From assembly GCA_029938635.1 (NCBI GenBank), contig JAOZUQ010000006.1, forward strand, positions 1 through 54,460: a stretch of DNA of 54,460 nt, read 5' to 3'. Positions 34,269-42,128 of this stretch are shown in pieces. The translations under genes and the position numbers were made by a program. Numbering within the stretch: position 1 is the first letter of the stretch; each line of letters begins with the position of its first letter. The DNA comes from Candidatus Aminicenantota bacterium (GTDB lineage: Bacteria > Acidobacteriota > Aminicenantia > UBA2199). The notes under the pieces are model-generated. The model ran no database searches, was not told where the DNA came from, and saw only the letters and a program-made list of their open reading frames with translations.

Positions 34269-35537
34269 ATGATCTTTACATCCAAAAGCATTGATCTGAA
34301 AAGGGTCGTTGTTACAGGGTTGGGTATAATCTCCTCTGTTGGAAAAAGCACTCCCGAATCATGGGAGAATATTAAGAATGGTAAAGGCGGAATAGGAATG
34401 ATTACTCATTTTGATGCCTCTGAATACTATTCGCAGATTGCAGGAGAAATAAAGAATTATGATCCTCTTGATTATTTTGACAAGAAAGAGGTGAGGAAGA
34501 ATGATCCCTACATTTTGTTTGCAATGATCGCAGCAAAAGAAGCTGTGAAAGATTCAGGTTTTGAAAATGCACCCGGAGTTGATCCTGAAAGGTGTGGTGT
34601 TTATATCGGTTCCGGAATTGGTGGTGTCAGTACTATTGAAATCAACAAGGAAGTTTTAATGGAAAGAGGCCCGGGCAGGGTTTCACCATTCTTCCTGACT
34701 GCTTCGATAGCCAATCTGGCCTCAGGGCAGGTATCGATAAAACACAACCTGAAGGGGCCGAACCTTGCTAATGTAACTGCTTGTGCAACAAGTACACACT
34801 CGATCGGAGATTCATTCAAAATAATTCAGCGAGGTGATGCAGATATCATGGTTGCAGGAGGAGCGGAATATCCAATTACAAAACTTGGTGTTGCCGGTTT
34901 TTCTGCTATAAAAGCATTATCAACAAGAAATGATGATCCTGAAAAGGCCAGCAGACCTTTTGATAAGGAAAGGGATGGGTTTATTGTAGCCGAAGGATCT
35001 GGTATTGTTGTCCTTGAATCTCTTGAGCATGCAATGAAGAGGGGAGCAAAGATATATGCAGAAGTCGTAGGCTATGGAATAACCGGTGATGCTTTTCATG
35101 TGACGGCTCCCGATATGGAAGCGGATGGAGCTGTAAGGACCATGAGAATGGCAATAAATGATGCAGGAATATCAACAGACAGTATAGATTATATTAATGC
35201 TCATGGTACTTCTACACCCCTTAACGATAAGGTCGAAACCAAAGCAATCCGGAAATTATTTGGTGAACATGCAGAAAAACTGAATATAAGTTCAACAAAA
35301 TCAATGACCGGGCATATGCTTGGAGCGACCGGAGCTGCAGAAGCAATATTTACAATTCTTGCAACAAAAAATGACTTCATTCCACCCACAATCAACCAGG
35401 AAGTTCCCGATGAAGAGTGTGACCTGAATTACACACCTAACAAGGGAATTGAAAGGAAAGTTAATTATTCACTTTCCAACTCTTTCGGTTTTGGCGGGAC
35501 GAACGGAACATTAGTATTTAAAAAATTCGAGGAATAA
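34269..35537 (+). CDS. fabF: 3-oxoacyl-ACP synthase II
   Basis: Condensing enzyme that elongates acyl-ACP with malonyl-ACP. Catalytic triad: C172 in VTACATSTHS, histidine in NAHGTSTPLND and histidine in TGHMLGATGAAE. 422 aa, slightly long because of about 10 extra residues before LKRVVVTGLG. The ATG at 34269 follows acpP after 3 bases; the next possible methionine is far inside. It is the last gene of the operon and is followed by a strong terminator. Confidence 0.96.
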   Translation: MIFTSKSIDLKRVVVTGLGIISSVGKSTPESWENIKNGKGGIGMITHFDASEYYSQIAGEIKNYDPLDYFDKKEVRKNDPYILFAMIAAKEAVKDSGFENAPGVDPERCGVYIGSGIGGVSTIEINKEVLMERGPGRVSPFFLTASIANLASGQVSIKHNLKGPNLANVTACATSTHSIGDSFKIIQRGDADIMVAGGAEYPITKLGVAGFSAIKALSTRNDDPEKASRPFDKERDGFIVAEGSGIVVLESLEHAMKRGAKIYAEVVGYGITGDAFHVTAPDMEADGAVRTMRMAINDAGISTDSIDYINAHGTSTPLNDKVETKAIRKLFGEHAEKLNISSTKSMTGHMLGATGAAEAIFTILATKNDFIPPTINQEVPDEECDLNYTPNKGIERKVNYSLSNSFGFGGTNGTLVFKKFEE

Positions 35538-35546
35538 GAATAAATA

Positions 35547-35570
35547 AGCCCCCTCCGGGGGCTGTTTTAT
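35547..35570 (+). terminator. Rho-independent terminator after fabF
   Basis: AGCCCCC (35547-35553), a 3-base loop, GGGGGCT (35557-35563), then GTTTTAT. Seven perfect base pairs, mostly G-C, ten bases after the fabF stop. Confidence 0.9.
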
Positions 35571-35690
35571 CTGATTTAACAACTGATCCTGTAACAAGTT
35601 TCCTCTTAACATTATCGGCAGAGGTCTTCTGTCAAAATATCCTGAAAAAACCATTTTTTGTTTTTCTGTTTTTTTGTATAGTATTAATAT

Positions 35691-36764
35691 ATGAAAGACT
35701 TTTCTTCAAACTATAAAAATATACTTATCTATTACTTTTCCGGTACCGGGAATGCGAAGTTTGCTGCAGAAGAGATTGCCATACTGGCGGAGAAAAATGG
35801 AGTAAGTGCCAAAGTTATAAAACTTGTAGAAGAAAAACCGGATCTTTCCGTTACAGAAAAGAATATTTTGATAGGATTTTGTTATCCGACACATGGTTTT
35901 AATGCTCCGCCTGTTGTTCTAAAGTATATTACAAAATTTCCAAAAGGGAAGTCTGATATTTTTTTGCTTAACACAAGAGCGGGAATGAAACTTTTTAAGC
36001 TTCAGACACCAGGCTTGGGAGGGATGGCCTTGTGGCTCCCTGCCCTTATTCTTAAACTTAAAGGATATAAGATCAGGGGATTACGGCCGCTCGACATGCC
36101 TTCCAACTGGATCACGATCCACCCGGGATTAATAAAAAGTGCGGTAAACTTCATTGCAGAAAAATGTAAAATTACTTTATCAAAATTTACTAACAGAATA
36201 CTCAGGAAGAAGAGGGTGTTATCTGGGTTTTTCTGGCTGCCTGTTGATATTATGCTGTTCCCTATATCTATCGGTTACTATTTTTTCGGGCGTTTTGCTC
36301 TCGCCAAGACCCTTTTTGCCAGCTATAAATGTAATAATTGCGGTATATGCATAAAAAATTGTCCTGTTAAAGCAATATCAAAAAAAAACAGGAGGCCTTA
36401 TTGGTCTTTTAAATGTGAAAGCTGTATGCAATGCATTAATAATTGTCCGAAAAGAGCAATCGAATCCTCTATCGGTATTAATGCAATAGTATGGTGGCTA
36501 GTGTTCTCGCTTGTTCCTCATTCACTGATAGGCTTCCTTGTAAATCAGCAGGTTATTTCCAAAAGTTTTTACCATCAATACTCAAGGCTGATCTTTTACA
36601 TAATTATGGCTGTTTCAGGTTTTGCCCTATTGTTCTCCGGTTATTGGATCCTCCACCAACTATTAAGGATAAAACTCTTCAACAGAATAATAACTATCAC
36701 TTCCCTCACTCACTTCAAATTCTGGAACAGGTACATGTATAGATCGAAAAAGGAGGCAGAATGA
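35691..36764 (+). CDS. EFR1-type flavodoxin/ferredoxin fusion with C-terminal membrane helices
   Basis: 357 aa. The first part is flavodoxin-like, with the FMN phosphate loop FSGTGNA at 16-22 and YPTHGFNAPP near 65. A two-cluster ferredoxin follows: C214, C217, C220, C224 and C242, C245, C248, C252. After residue 262 come two hydrophobic helices (about 264-284 and 298-322) and a basic end. It likely passes electrons between soluble donors and a membrane partner; the partner is unknown. No ribosome site is visible, and the -10-like TATAGT ends 8 bases before the ATG. The end overlaps a 9-codon ORF that leads into DUF523. Confidence 0.85.
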   Translation: MKDFSSNYKNILIYYFSGTGNAKFAAEEIAILAEKNGVSAKVIKLVEEKPDLSVTEKNILIGFCYPTHGFNAPPVVLKYITKFPKGKSDIFLLNTRAGMKLFKLQTPGLGGMALWLPALILKLKGYKIRGLRPLDMPSNWITIHPGLIKSAVNFIAEKCKITLSKFTNRILRKKRVLSGFFWLPVDIMLFPISIGYYFFGRFALAKTLFASYKCNNCGICIKNCPVKAISKKNRRPYWSFKCESCMQCINNCPKRAIESSIGINAIVWWLVFSLVPHSLIGFLVNQQVISKSFYHQYSRLIFYIIMAVSGFALLFSGYWILHQLLRIKLFNRIITITSLTHFKFWNRYMYRSKKEAE

Positions 36765-36790
36765 ATTATAAAGAGACCAAATTTGAATAG
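36761..36790 (+). other. Nine-codon ORF (MNYKETKFE) across the DUF523 start
   Basis: AGGAGG at 36751-36756 points to the ATG at 36761, which overlaps the previous stop in ATGA. It encodes 9 residues and stops at 36788-36790, just inside the DUF523 gene in another frame. It may be a leader that hands ribosomes to the TTG at 36783, or the mark of a frameshift. Confidence 0.45.
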
Positions 36791-37211
36791 AGAACCTGTA
36801 ATACTATGCAGTGCTTGTCTGTTGGGAGTAGCTTGCCGCCATGACGGGAAAAGTAAAGTATACAAAAAAGTCCTTGATTTGGCCTCTGAAGAAATATTGA
36901 TACCCATTTGCCCCGAGCAATTGGGTGGTTTACCCACGCCGAGAAATACTTCTGAGATTAGAGGTGGAAAAGTTGTAACGGAAAAAGGAGTTGATGTTAC
37001 AGGAAAATTTGAAGAAGGGGCAAAGCAGGTGTTAGCTTTAGCTGAATTGTTCGGATGCAGTGAGGTAATATTAAAACAACGCTCTCCCTCTTGCGGGAGC
37101 GGTAAGATCTATGACGGAACTTTTTCCGGAATTATTGTTGAAGGAGACGGTGTAACTGCAAAGTTGTTAAAAGAGAATGGAATTTCAGTTAAGACCGAAG
37201 AGGATCTGTAA
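36783..37211 (+). CDS. DUF523 family protein
   Basis: 142 aa from TTG at 36783. Conserved blocks of the family: CSACLLGVACRHDGKSK at the start, CPEQLGGLPTPR near 44, LKQRSPSCGSGKIYDG near 99 and the closing LLKENGI. The conserved cysteines (C9, C12, C17 and the SCGS cysteine) suggest metal or Fe-S binding. Function is unknown. The frame has no ATG, GTG or other good start between the stop at 36762 and the TTG; the nearest ribosome site feeds the 9-codon ORF instead. Other family members begin within a few residues of this point, so the protein itself appears complete. Confidence 0.85.
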   Translation: MNREPVILCSACLLGVACRHDGKSKVYKKVLDLASEEILIPICPEQLGGLPTPRNTSEIRGGKVVTEKGVDVTGKFEEGAKQVLALAELFGCSEVILKQRSPSCGSGKIYDGTFSGIIVEGDGVTAKLLKENGISVKTEEDL

Positions 37212-37218
37212 CTTTATA

Positions 37219-38016
37219 ATGAAAAAGATATTAATTAAAATATTTTTAGCACTATTGGTTATTACAATTATTATATGCGGGGTATTTTATATGAACCAGG
37301 AAAAACTTATTTTCTTCCCGGAAAAACTGAAAAAATCATTCCAATTTAATTTTGATCAAAAATTCGAAGAAATTTATATTAAAACAGATGATGGGATAGA
37401 TCTTCACGGACTTTTATTCAGTGTCGACAATTCAAAAGGATTGATCTTTTATCTGCACGGGAATGCCGGTTCATTAAGTTCCTGGGGAAATGTTGCAGAA
37501 ACATACACAGAATTGAACTATGATATCTTTATTTTGGATTATCGGGGATATGGAAAAAGTGAAGGGTCGATAAATGGTGAAAAGCAACTTTTTCAGGATA
37601 TTCAGACAGTTTATGATAATTTGAAGAAAAGATATAAGGAAAATGAAATTATTGTTTTAGGATATTCGATCGGCTCAGGGCCGGCAGCAAAAATTGCATC
37701 GACAAACAACCCGAAATTACTTATTTTACAGGCACCCTATTATAATATGCCAGATCTGATGAAGAAGTTTTATCCGTTAATCCCCACAATTTTTCTTAAA
37801 TATAAGTTCAGGACAAATAAATATATTAAAGAGTGCAAAATACCTGTTGTTATCTTTCATGGTGATTTAGATGAAGTTATCTACTATGGTTCATCGCTAA
37901 AATTACAAAAACTTTTCAAACCGGGAGACAGGCTGATCACTCTCGAAAGACAATATCACAACGGAATGACCGATAATGAAGATTACATGACTGAAATGAA
38001 AAAGATACTGAAGTAA
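37219..38016 (+). CDS. Membrane-anchored alpha/beta hydrolase (BEM46/FrsA-like)
   Basis: 265 aa from the ATG at 37219; an upstream in-frame start at 37177 lies within DUF523 and was rejected. One N-terminal helix (residues 4-24) anchors the protein. The catalytic triad is readable: nucleophile Ser in GYSIGSGPA, Asp in FHGDLDEVI and His in QYHNGMTD. FYLHGNAGSLSSW is the oxyanion loop and LDYRGYGKSEG is typical of BEM46 relatives. The substrate is unknown. The gap to DUF523 is 7 bases. Confidence 0.9.
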   Translation: MKKILIKIFLALLVITIIICGVFYMNQEKLIFFPEKLKKSFQFNFDQKFEEIYIKTDDGIDLHGLLFSVDNSKGLIFYLHGNAGSLSSWGNVAETYTELNYDIFILDYRGYGKSEGSINGEKQLFQDIQTVYDNLKKRYKENEIIVLGYSIGSGPAAKIASTNNPKLLILQAPYYNMPDLMKKFYPLIPTIFLKYKFRTNKYIKECKIPVVIFHGDLDEVIYYGSSLKLQKLFKPGDRLITLERQYHNGMTDNEDYMTEMKKILK

Positions 38017-38064
38017 TAATGATGTGTTTTTATTTTTCAAGGATAAAGAGGAAGGATAACAACA

Positions 38065-38115
38065 ATGAATATGCCAGGATATAGTGACTCATTAAATAAA
38101 AGGGAAAAGCAATGA
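38065..38115 (+). other. 16-codon ORF coupled to the cyclase gene
   Basis: ATG at 38065 preceded by AGGAAGGA, 16 codons, stop at 38113-38115 overlapping the next ATG (38112) in ATGA. It could be a leader peptide; chance is not excluded. Confidence 0.3.
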
Positions 38116-38747
38116 TTATAGATTTAACCCATACACTAAAGAATGGAATAACAGTTTATCCCGGAACAATTTCCCCAACATTTGAACAAGGGAATACCAT
38201 AGAGAAGGATGGCTTTGCAGAACTAAATATGGCTATGTGTACTCATACAGGAACACACATGGATGCCCCGTCACATATCATTCCCAATGCTAAATCTTTG
38301 AGTGATTTTCCTATTGATAAATTTATAGGAAATGCAATTGTTGTTGATTGTTCCGAAAAAATATCAATTAGTTTAGAATCTTTGCGTTTAATCGAAGATA
38401 AAATCGAGCTGATAGATTTCATCCTCTTTTATACCGGGTGGCAGGAAAAATGGAATACTTTAAGCTATTTTGATGAATTTCCTATATTAACTCAGGAGGC
38501 AGTTGATTGGTTGCTTAACTTTGAACTAAAAGCAATTGGATTTGACACCTTTTCAGTTGACAAGCTGACTGATGAAAAACTCACAAATCATCATTTGCTA
38601 CTCAAAAGAGAAATATTAATTATTGAAAATATGACTAACCTGGATAAGCTAAATGGAAAGTTTTTTGAATTAAATTGTATTCCCTTAAAAATTGAAAATT
38701 CTGATGGTTCACCGATAAGAGCATTTGGACGAATTTTAAGTGAATAA
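38112..38747 (+). CDS. Cyclase family protein (kynurenine formamidase-like)
   Basis: 211 aa metal-dependent hydrolase of the cyclase/KynB fold. The signature HTGTHMDAPSHI near 45 supplies the metal ligands, preceded by VYPGT and followed by FYTGWQEKWN and GFDTFSVD. Members open formyl-amide or lactone-type bonds, and without a kyn cluster the substrate is open. The start overlaps a possible 16-codon leader ORF, and GGGAAAAG sits just upstream. Codon choice is a little more AT-rich than neighbouring genes by eye. Confidence 0.87.
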   Translation: MIIDLTHTLKNGITVYPGTISPTFEQGNTIEKDGFAELNMAMCTHTGTHMDAPSHIIPNAKSLSDFPIDKFIGNAIVVDCSEKISISLESLRLIEDKIELIDFILFYTGWQEKWNTLSYFDEFPILTQEAVDWLLNFELKAIGFDTFSVDKLTDEKLTNHHLLLKREILIIENMTNLDKLNGKFFELNCIPLKIENSDGSPIRAFGRILSE

Positions 38748-38816
38748 TGAAAGTTTTGGCTATAAGACTGAAATAAAAAAAATACTGGAGAAATAATCAC
38801 CGGTTAATACTACGTT

Positions 38817-38849
38817 GATGAAAATTTTCTGGCCTTTTAAATTTTCATC
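38817..38849. repeat. Perfect 11-bp inverted repeat
   Basis: GATGAAAATTT (38817-38827) and AAATTTTCATC (38839-38849) are exact complements around an 11-base loop, in the 195-base gap between the cyclase and DUF4395 genes. The flank after it is T-rich but not a clean T run. Terminator or operator. Confidence 0.6.
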
Positions 38850-38942
38850 CCATTTGTTTATTGTTTTCTACAAAAAAAATCAATATCTAAATATAACCAA
38901 ATCGGGTATAATAGCGTATAGCATAAGAAAAAGGAGTTTGGA

Positions 38943-39596
38943 ATGAAGAAAATAATAAAATTTGGTGAAGATGTGGGTGGATTTGATATCCCGGTTGTAA
39001 ATGAACGGGAAATTAGAGCAGGTGCCGGAATATTGTTTTTAATGATGATTATCTCAATAATGACAGTAATTTTAAAAGGAGATTTTTTGCTGCTGAAATA
39101 TGCGATTGTAATATTCCTGGCAGATTTCCTGATAAGAGTCTTTGTTAATCCTAAATTTTCTCCTATCTTAATAATCGGACGTTTGATCGTCAGAAATCAG
39201 GTTCCTGAATATGTTGGTGCCCAGCAGAAAAAGTTTGCCTGGATAATTGGTTTGGTTTTTGCTGTTATTATGTTCATTCTCATAATTGTAGTAAATACTT
39301 ATAGCCCGATAACAGGTATAATTTGCTTGATTTGCCTTATATTCCTTTTCTTTGAATCGGCCTTTGGTATTTGTCTTGGGTGCAAATTCTATTCAATGAT
39401 CTATAAGGAAAAAGCTCAATACTGCCCCGGTGAAGTGTGTGATGTAAATTCAAAGCAGGATATTCAAAAAATTTCCAAAACTCAGATAGTCATTGTTTTT
39501 GGATTTATTATATTTATTGTCCTTACAGTTCTTTTATTTAATGATAATCTTATTGAAACTCCGCATGCTTTGTTTGGAATTGAACATCCTAAATAA
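38943..39596 (+). CDS. DUF4395 integral-membrane protein
   Basis: 217 aa with about five hydrophobic helices. The family is recognised by VVNEREIRAGAG, the motif RNQVPEYVGAQQKKFAW near 84 and FGICLGCKFYSM near 140, whose C-x2-C pair may be redox-active. Relatives are often fused to or beside thioredoxin- or rhodanese-type proteins, suggesting a role in sulfur or redox chemistry at the membrane. A TATAAT lies at 38907-38912, and AAGGAG just before the ATG. It stands alone in its transcription unit. Confidence 0.85.
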   Translation: MKKIIKFGEDVGGFDIPVVNEREIRAGAGILFLMMIISIMTVILKGDFLLLKYAIVIFLADFLIRVFVNPKFSPILIIGRLIVRNQVPEYVGAQQKKFAWIIGLVFAVIMFILIIVVNTYSPITGIICLICLIFLFFESAFGICLGCKFYSMIYKEKAQYCPGEVCDVNSKQDIQKISKTQIVIVFGFIIFIVLTVLLFNDNLIETPHALFGIEHPK

Positions 39597-39677
39597 CCTG
39601 AACTAAAGTTTTGATCCTAAAAATGTAAAATTATATCTCCAAAAGGTTTTTACACCTGTCAATAACCAATAGGGATA

Positions 39678-39706
39678 TTGGAAAAAAGATCTGTTTATTG
39701 TATTAA
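39678..39706 (+). promoter_or_regulatory. Possible promoter of the aminopeptidase gene
   Basis: TTGGAA (39678-39683), 17-base spacer, TATTAA (39701-39706), four matches in each hexamer. A small inverted repeat, CCAATA/TATTGG, overlaps the -35. Confidence 0.35.
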
Positions 39707-39737
39707 TTAGTTTATACCATTACAGGAGATGATAGAA

Positions 39738-41129
39738 ATGATGTTTAATAAACAATCTTACAAATTCAGACAAAAAGAGTTATTTAAAAAAGTAAAATCC
39801 GGACTAATATTGCTTTTCGGGAATGAAGAAAGCCCGATGAATTATACGGATAATCCCTATCGCTTCAGACAGGACAGCACTTTTCTTTATTATTTCGGAC
39901 TATCCCGTCCGGGCCTGATAGCACTTCTTGATGCATCCGTAGGCGAGGTTACCATTTATGGTGATGATTTTACAATTGAGGATTTTGTGTGGATGGGGAA
40001 ACAGCCGGAAGTTGCTGAGTTGGCATCATTGTGTGGCGTTGAGCAGACCGGTAGTTTAAGTGACTTATACAAACGAATAACCGGTGCAAAGCAAAAGAAA
40101 GAGACACTCCATTTCCTGCCTCAATACAGACATGATAATGTACTCAAACTTATGGATCTTACAGGGTTTACTTCTCAGCAAATTAAATCAGATGTTTCAG
40201 ATGAATTGATTCTGGCAGTTGTGTCACAGCGAAATTATAAAACAGAGGAAGAAATTGCTGAAATTGAAAAAGGGATTGATATTACAGTAGACATGCATGT
40301 CAAAGCCATGAGAATGGTCGAGCCCGGCATGAGTGAACTTGATGTGGTGGTTGAAATAGAGAAAATTGCCCGTGCGGCCGGGGGAGATATCTCCTTCCCG
40401 ACCATTGCAACAATTAATGGGCAAACATTACACAACCATTATCATGGCAATACAATTAAAAATGGACAATTGTTCCTCCTCGATTGTGGCGCTGAGACCC
40501 CTATGGGCTATGCCGGTGATCTATCGAGTACTTTTCCTGTGGGGAAGACATTCAGCAATATTCAGAAAGATATATATTCATTGGTTCTAAATGCACACTA
40601 TGCCAGCGTGGATTCCCTGAAACCGGGAATTCATTTCAGGGAAGCACATCGTGCCGCTTGTCTTACAATTACTAAAGGTCTAAGTGATCTGGGTCTGATG
40701 AAGGGCGATGCTGAAAGTGCTGTGAATGCAGGCGCACATGCTCTGTTCTTCCCATGCGGTACAGGACACATGATGGGGCTGGATATTCATGATATGGAGA
40801 ATCTCGGGGAGGAATTTGTAGGTTATGACAGCGAACCCAAGAGTACACAATTCGGTCTTAAATCATTAAGGCTGGCCAGGAAACTTGAGCCCGGTTTTGT
40901 ATTGACAATAGAACCGGGTATCTATTTCATCCCTGAATTGACCGATCAGTGGAGATCAGAAGGTAAACACAATGAATTTCTTAATTATGATGAAATTGAC
41001 AAGTTCAGAAGATTCGGAGGCATCAGAAATGAAGAAAATTATCTAATCACTGAAGAAGGTAAACGGTGCCTGGGAAACAAAATCAAGCCGATGCAAATTG
41101 AAGAGATTGAAGTATTAAGGAAAGGATAA
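39738..41129 (+). CDS. Xaa-Pro aminopeptidase (M24B)
   Basis: 463 aa from the ATG at 39738, which sits 9 bases after AGGAG; the ATG at 39729 is too close to that site. The N-terminal creatinase-like domain ends near 170. The pita-bread catalytic domain contains LLDCGAETPMGYAGDLSST (first two Asp ligands), PCGTGHMMGLDIHD (His), LTIEPGIYF (Glu) and GGIRNEENYLIT (Glu), all five metal ligands being present. It trims N-terminal residues ahead of proline in the cytoplasm. A small promoter is likely upstream. The ornithine-cyclodeaminase-like gene follows after 10 bases, so peptide breakdown and amino-acid catabolism are linked. Confidence 0.92.
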   Translation: MMFNKQSYKFRQKELFKKVKSGLILLFGNEESPMNYTDNPYRFRQDSTFLYYFGLSRPGLIALLDASVGEVTIYGDDFTIEDFVWMGKQPEVAELASLCGVEQTGSLSDLYKRITGAKQKKETLHFLPQYRHDNVLKLMDLTGFTSQQIKSDVSDELILAVVSQRNYKTEEEIAEIEKGIDITVDMHVKAMRMVEPGMSELDVVVEIEKIARAAGGDISFPTIATINGQTLHNHYHGNTIKNGQLFLLDCGAETPMGYAGDLSSTFPVGKTFSNIQKDIYSLVLNAHYASVDSLKPGIHFREAHRAACLTITKGLSDLGLMKGDAESAVNAGAHALFFPCGTGHMMGLDIHDMENLGEEFVGYDSEPKSTQFGLKSLRLARKLEPGFVLTIEPGIYFIPELTDQWRSEGKHNEFLNYDEIDKFRRFGGIRNEENYLITEEGKRCLGNKIKPMQIEEIEVLRKG

Positions 41130-41139
41130 GAGATCTGCT

Positions 41140-42126
41140 GTGAAGGAAAATTTATCTGAAGATATTTTTCAGAATATAAAAATATTAGGATCTGATGATA
41201 TCAGATCTCTTGTCTCTATGAGCGAAGCTATCGATGTAATGGCCAAGGCTTTCTCGGGTTATTCTTCCGGTATTAGCCAGATGCCTCAGCGTTATGTGTC
41301 CGGTATTCCGGGATCAGGGCTGGATATCTTTTTTAAACCTGCATATGATAAACGCCTGGGTCGAATTGCTGTAAAAATACTTACTCAAAAAAGAGGAGGA
41401 TCTCTTGGGGAGATTCCGGCAATTCTTGGTGTTGTTCTGCTGCTGGATATGAACACGGGGGCAATACTTTCAATGATTGACGGCACCTATCTGACAGCCT
41501 TGCGTACAGGTGCAGCAAGTGGGATAGCAACAAAACTTCTTGCCCGGGAAGATGCAGAGACTATCGCAGTCTTTGGCTGCGGGACACAGGGGAAAACACA
41601 ATTGGAAGCAATTTGCAATGTTCGTCCAATAAAACAGGCATTATTATATGACATTAATATTGATGCTGCTGAGAATCTAAAATCTACAATGGCTGAAAGG
41701 CTGGATATTTCGATCCATATTGAGCAAAAGTTACAAAATTTAAAACAAGCTGATATTATTTGCACAGCTACAAATTCCATAAAATCTCTTTTCAGCAGAA
41801 ATGATCTTAACTATGGTGTTCATATAAATGCAATAGGATCATATAAGCCCGAAATGCAGGAACTTGATCCCCGTATAATTAAATCCGGAATTTTATTTAC
41901 TGATTCCCGTGAGGCTGTTTTAAAAGAATCCGGAGACCTGATTAAGCCCTTAAAAGATGGTGTTTTTTCAGAAAACATTATCAGGGGCGAGATAGGAGAT
42001 GTTATTAATAGTAATGTCAGCGGTCGAGAAACAACGGATGATATTACAATTTTTAAAAGTGTAGGACTGGGTGTACAGGACCTGTTTATTGCCAATTTGA
42101 TATACAATAAGTTTAAAGGAGATTAA
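41140..42126 (+). CDS. Ornithine cyclodeaminase / mu-crystallin family enzyme
   Basis: 328 aa from a GTG at 41140. The family features are there: LSMIDGTYLTALRTGAASGIATKLLARED near 107, the Rossmann motif VFGCGTQGK near 144 and GVHINAIGSYKPEMQELDP near 226. The family includes ornithine cyclodeaminase, alanine dehydrogenase and ketimine reductase; which one this is cannot be told. The ribosome site is weak. It lies between an aminopeptidase and a serine dehydratase gene, which favours an amino-acid-degrading role. Confidence 0.85.
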   Translation: MKENLSEDIFQNIKILGSDDIRSLVSMSEAIDVMAKAFSGYSSGISQMPQRYVSGIPGSGLDIFFKPAYDKRLGRIAVKILTQKRGGSLGEIPAILGVVLLLDMNTGAILSMIDGTYLTALRTGAASGIATKLLAREDAETIAVFGCGTQGKTQLEAICNVRPIKQALLYDINIDAAENLKSTMAERLDISIHIEQKLQNLKQADIICTATNSIKSLFSRNDLNYGVHINAIGSYKPEMQELDPRIIKSGILFTDSREAVLKESGDLIKPLKDGVFSENIIRGEIGDVINSNVSGRETTDDITIFKSVGLGVQDLFIANLIYNKFKGD

Positions 42127-42128
42127 TC

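Noticed and set aside
36491-36742. 83-codon frame within the EFR1 gene
   Set aside because: It is another reading frame of a well-supported gene, with no start signal.
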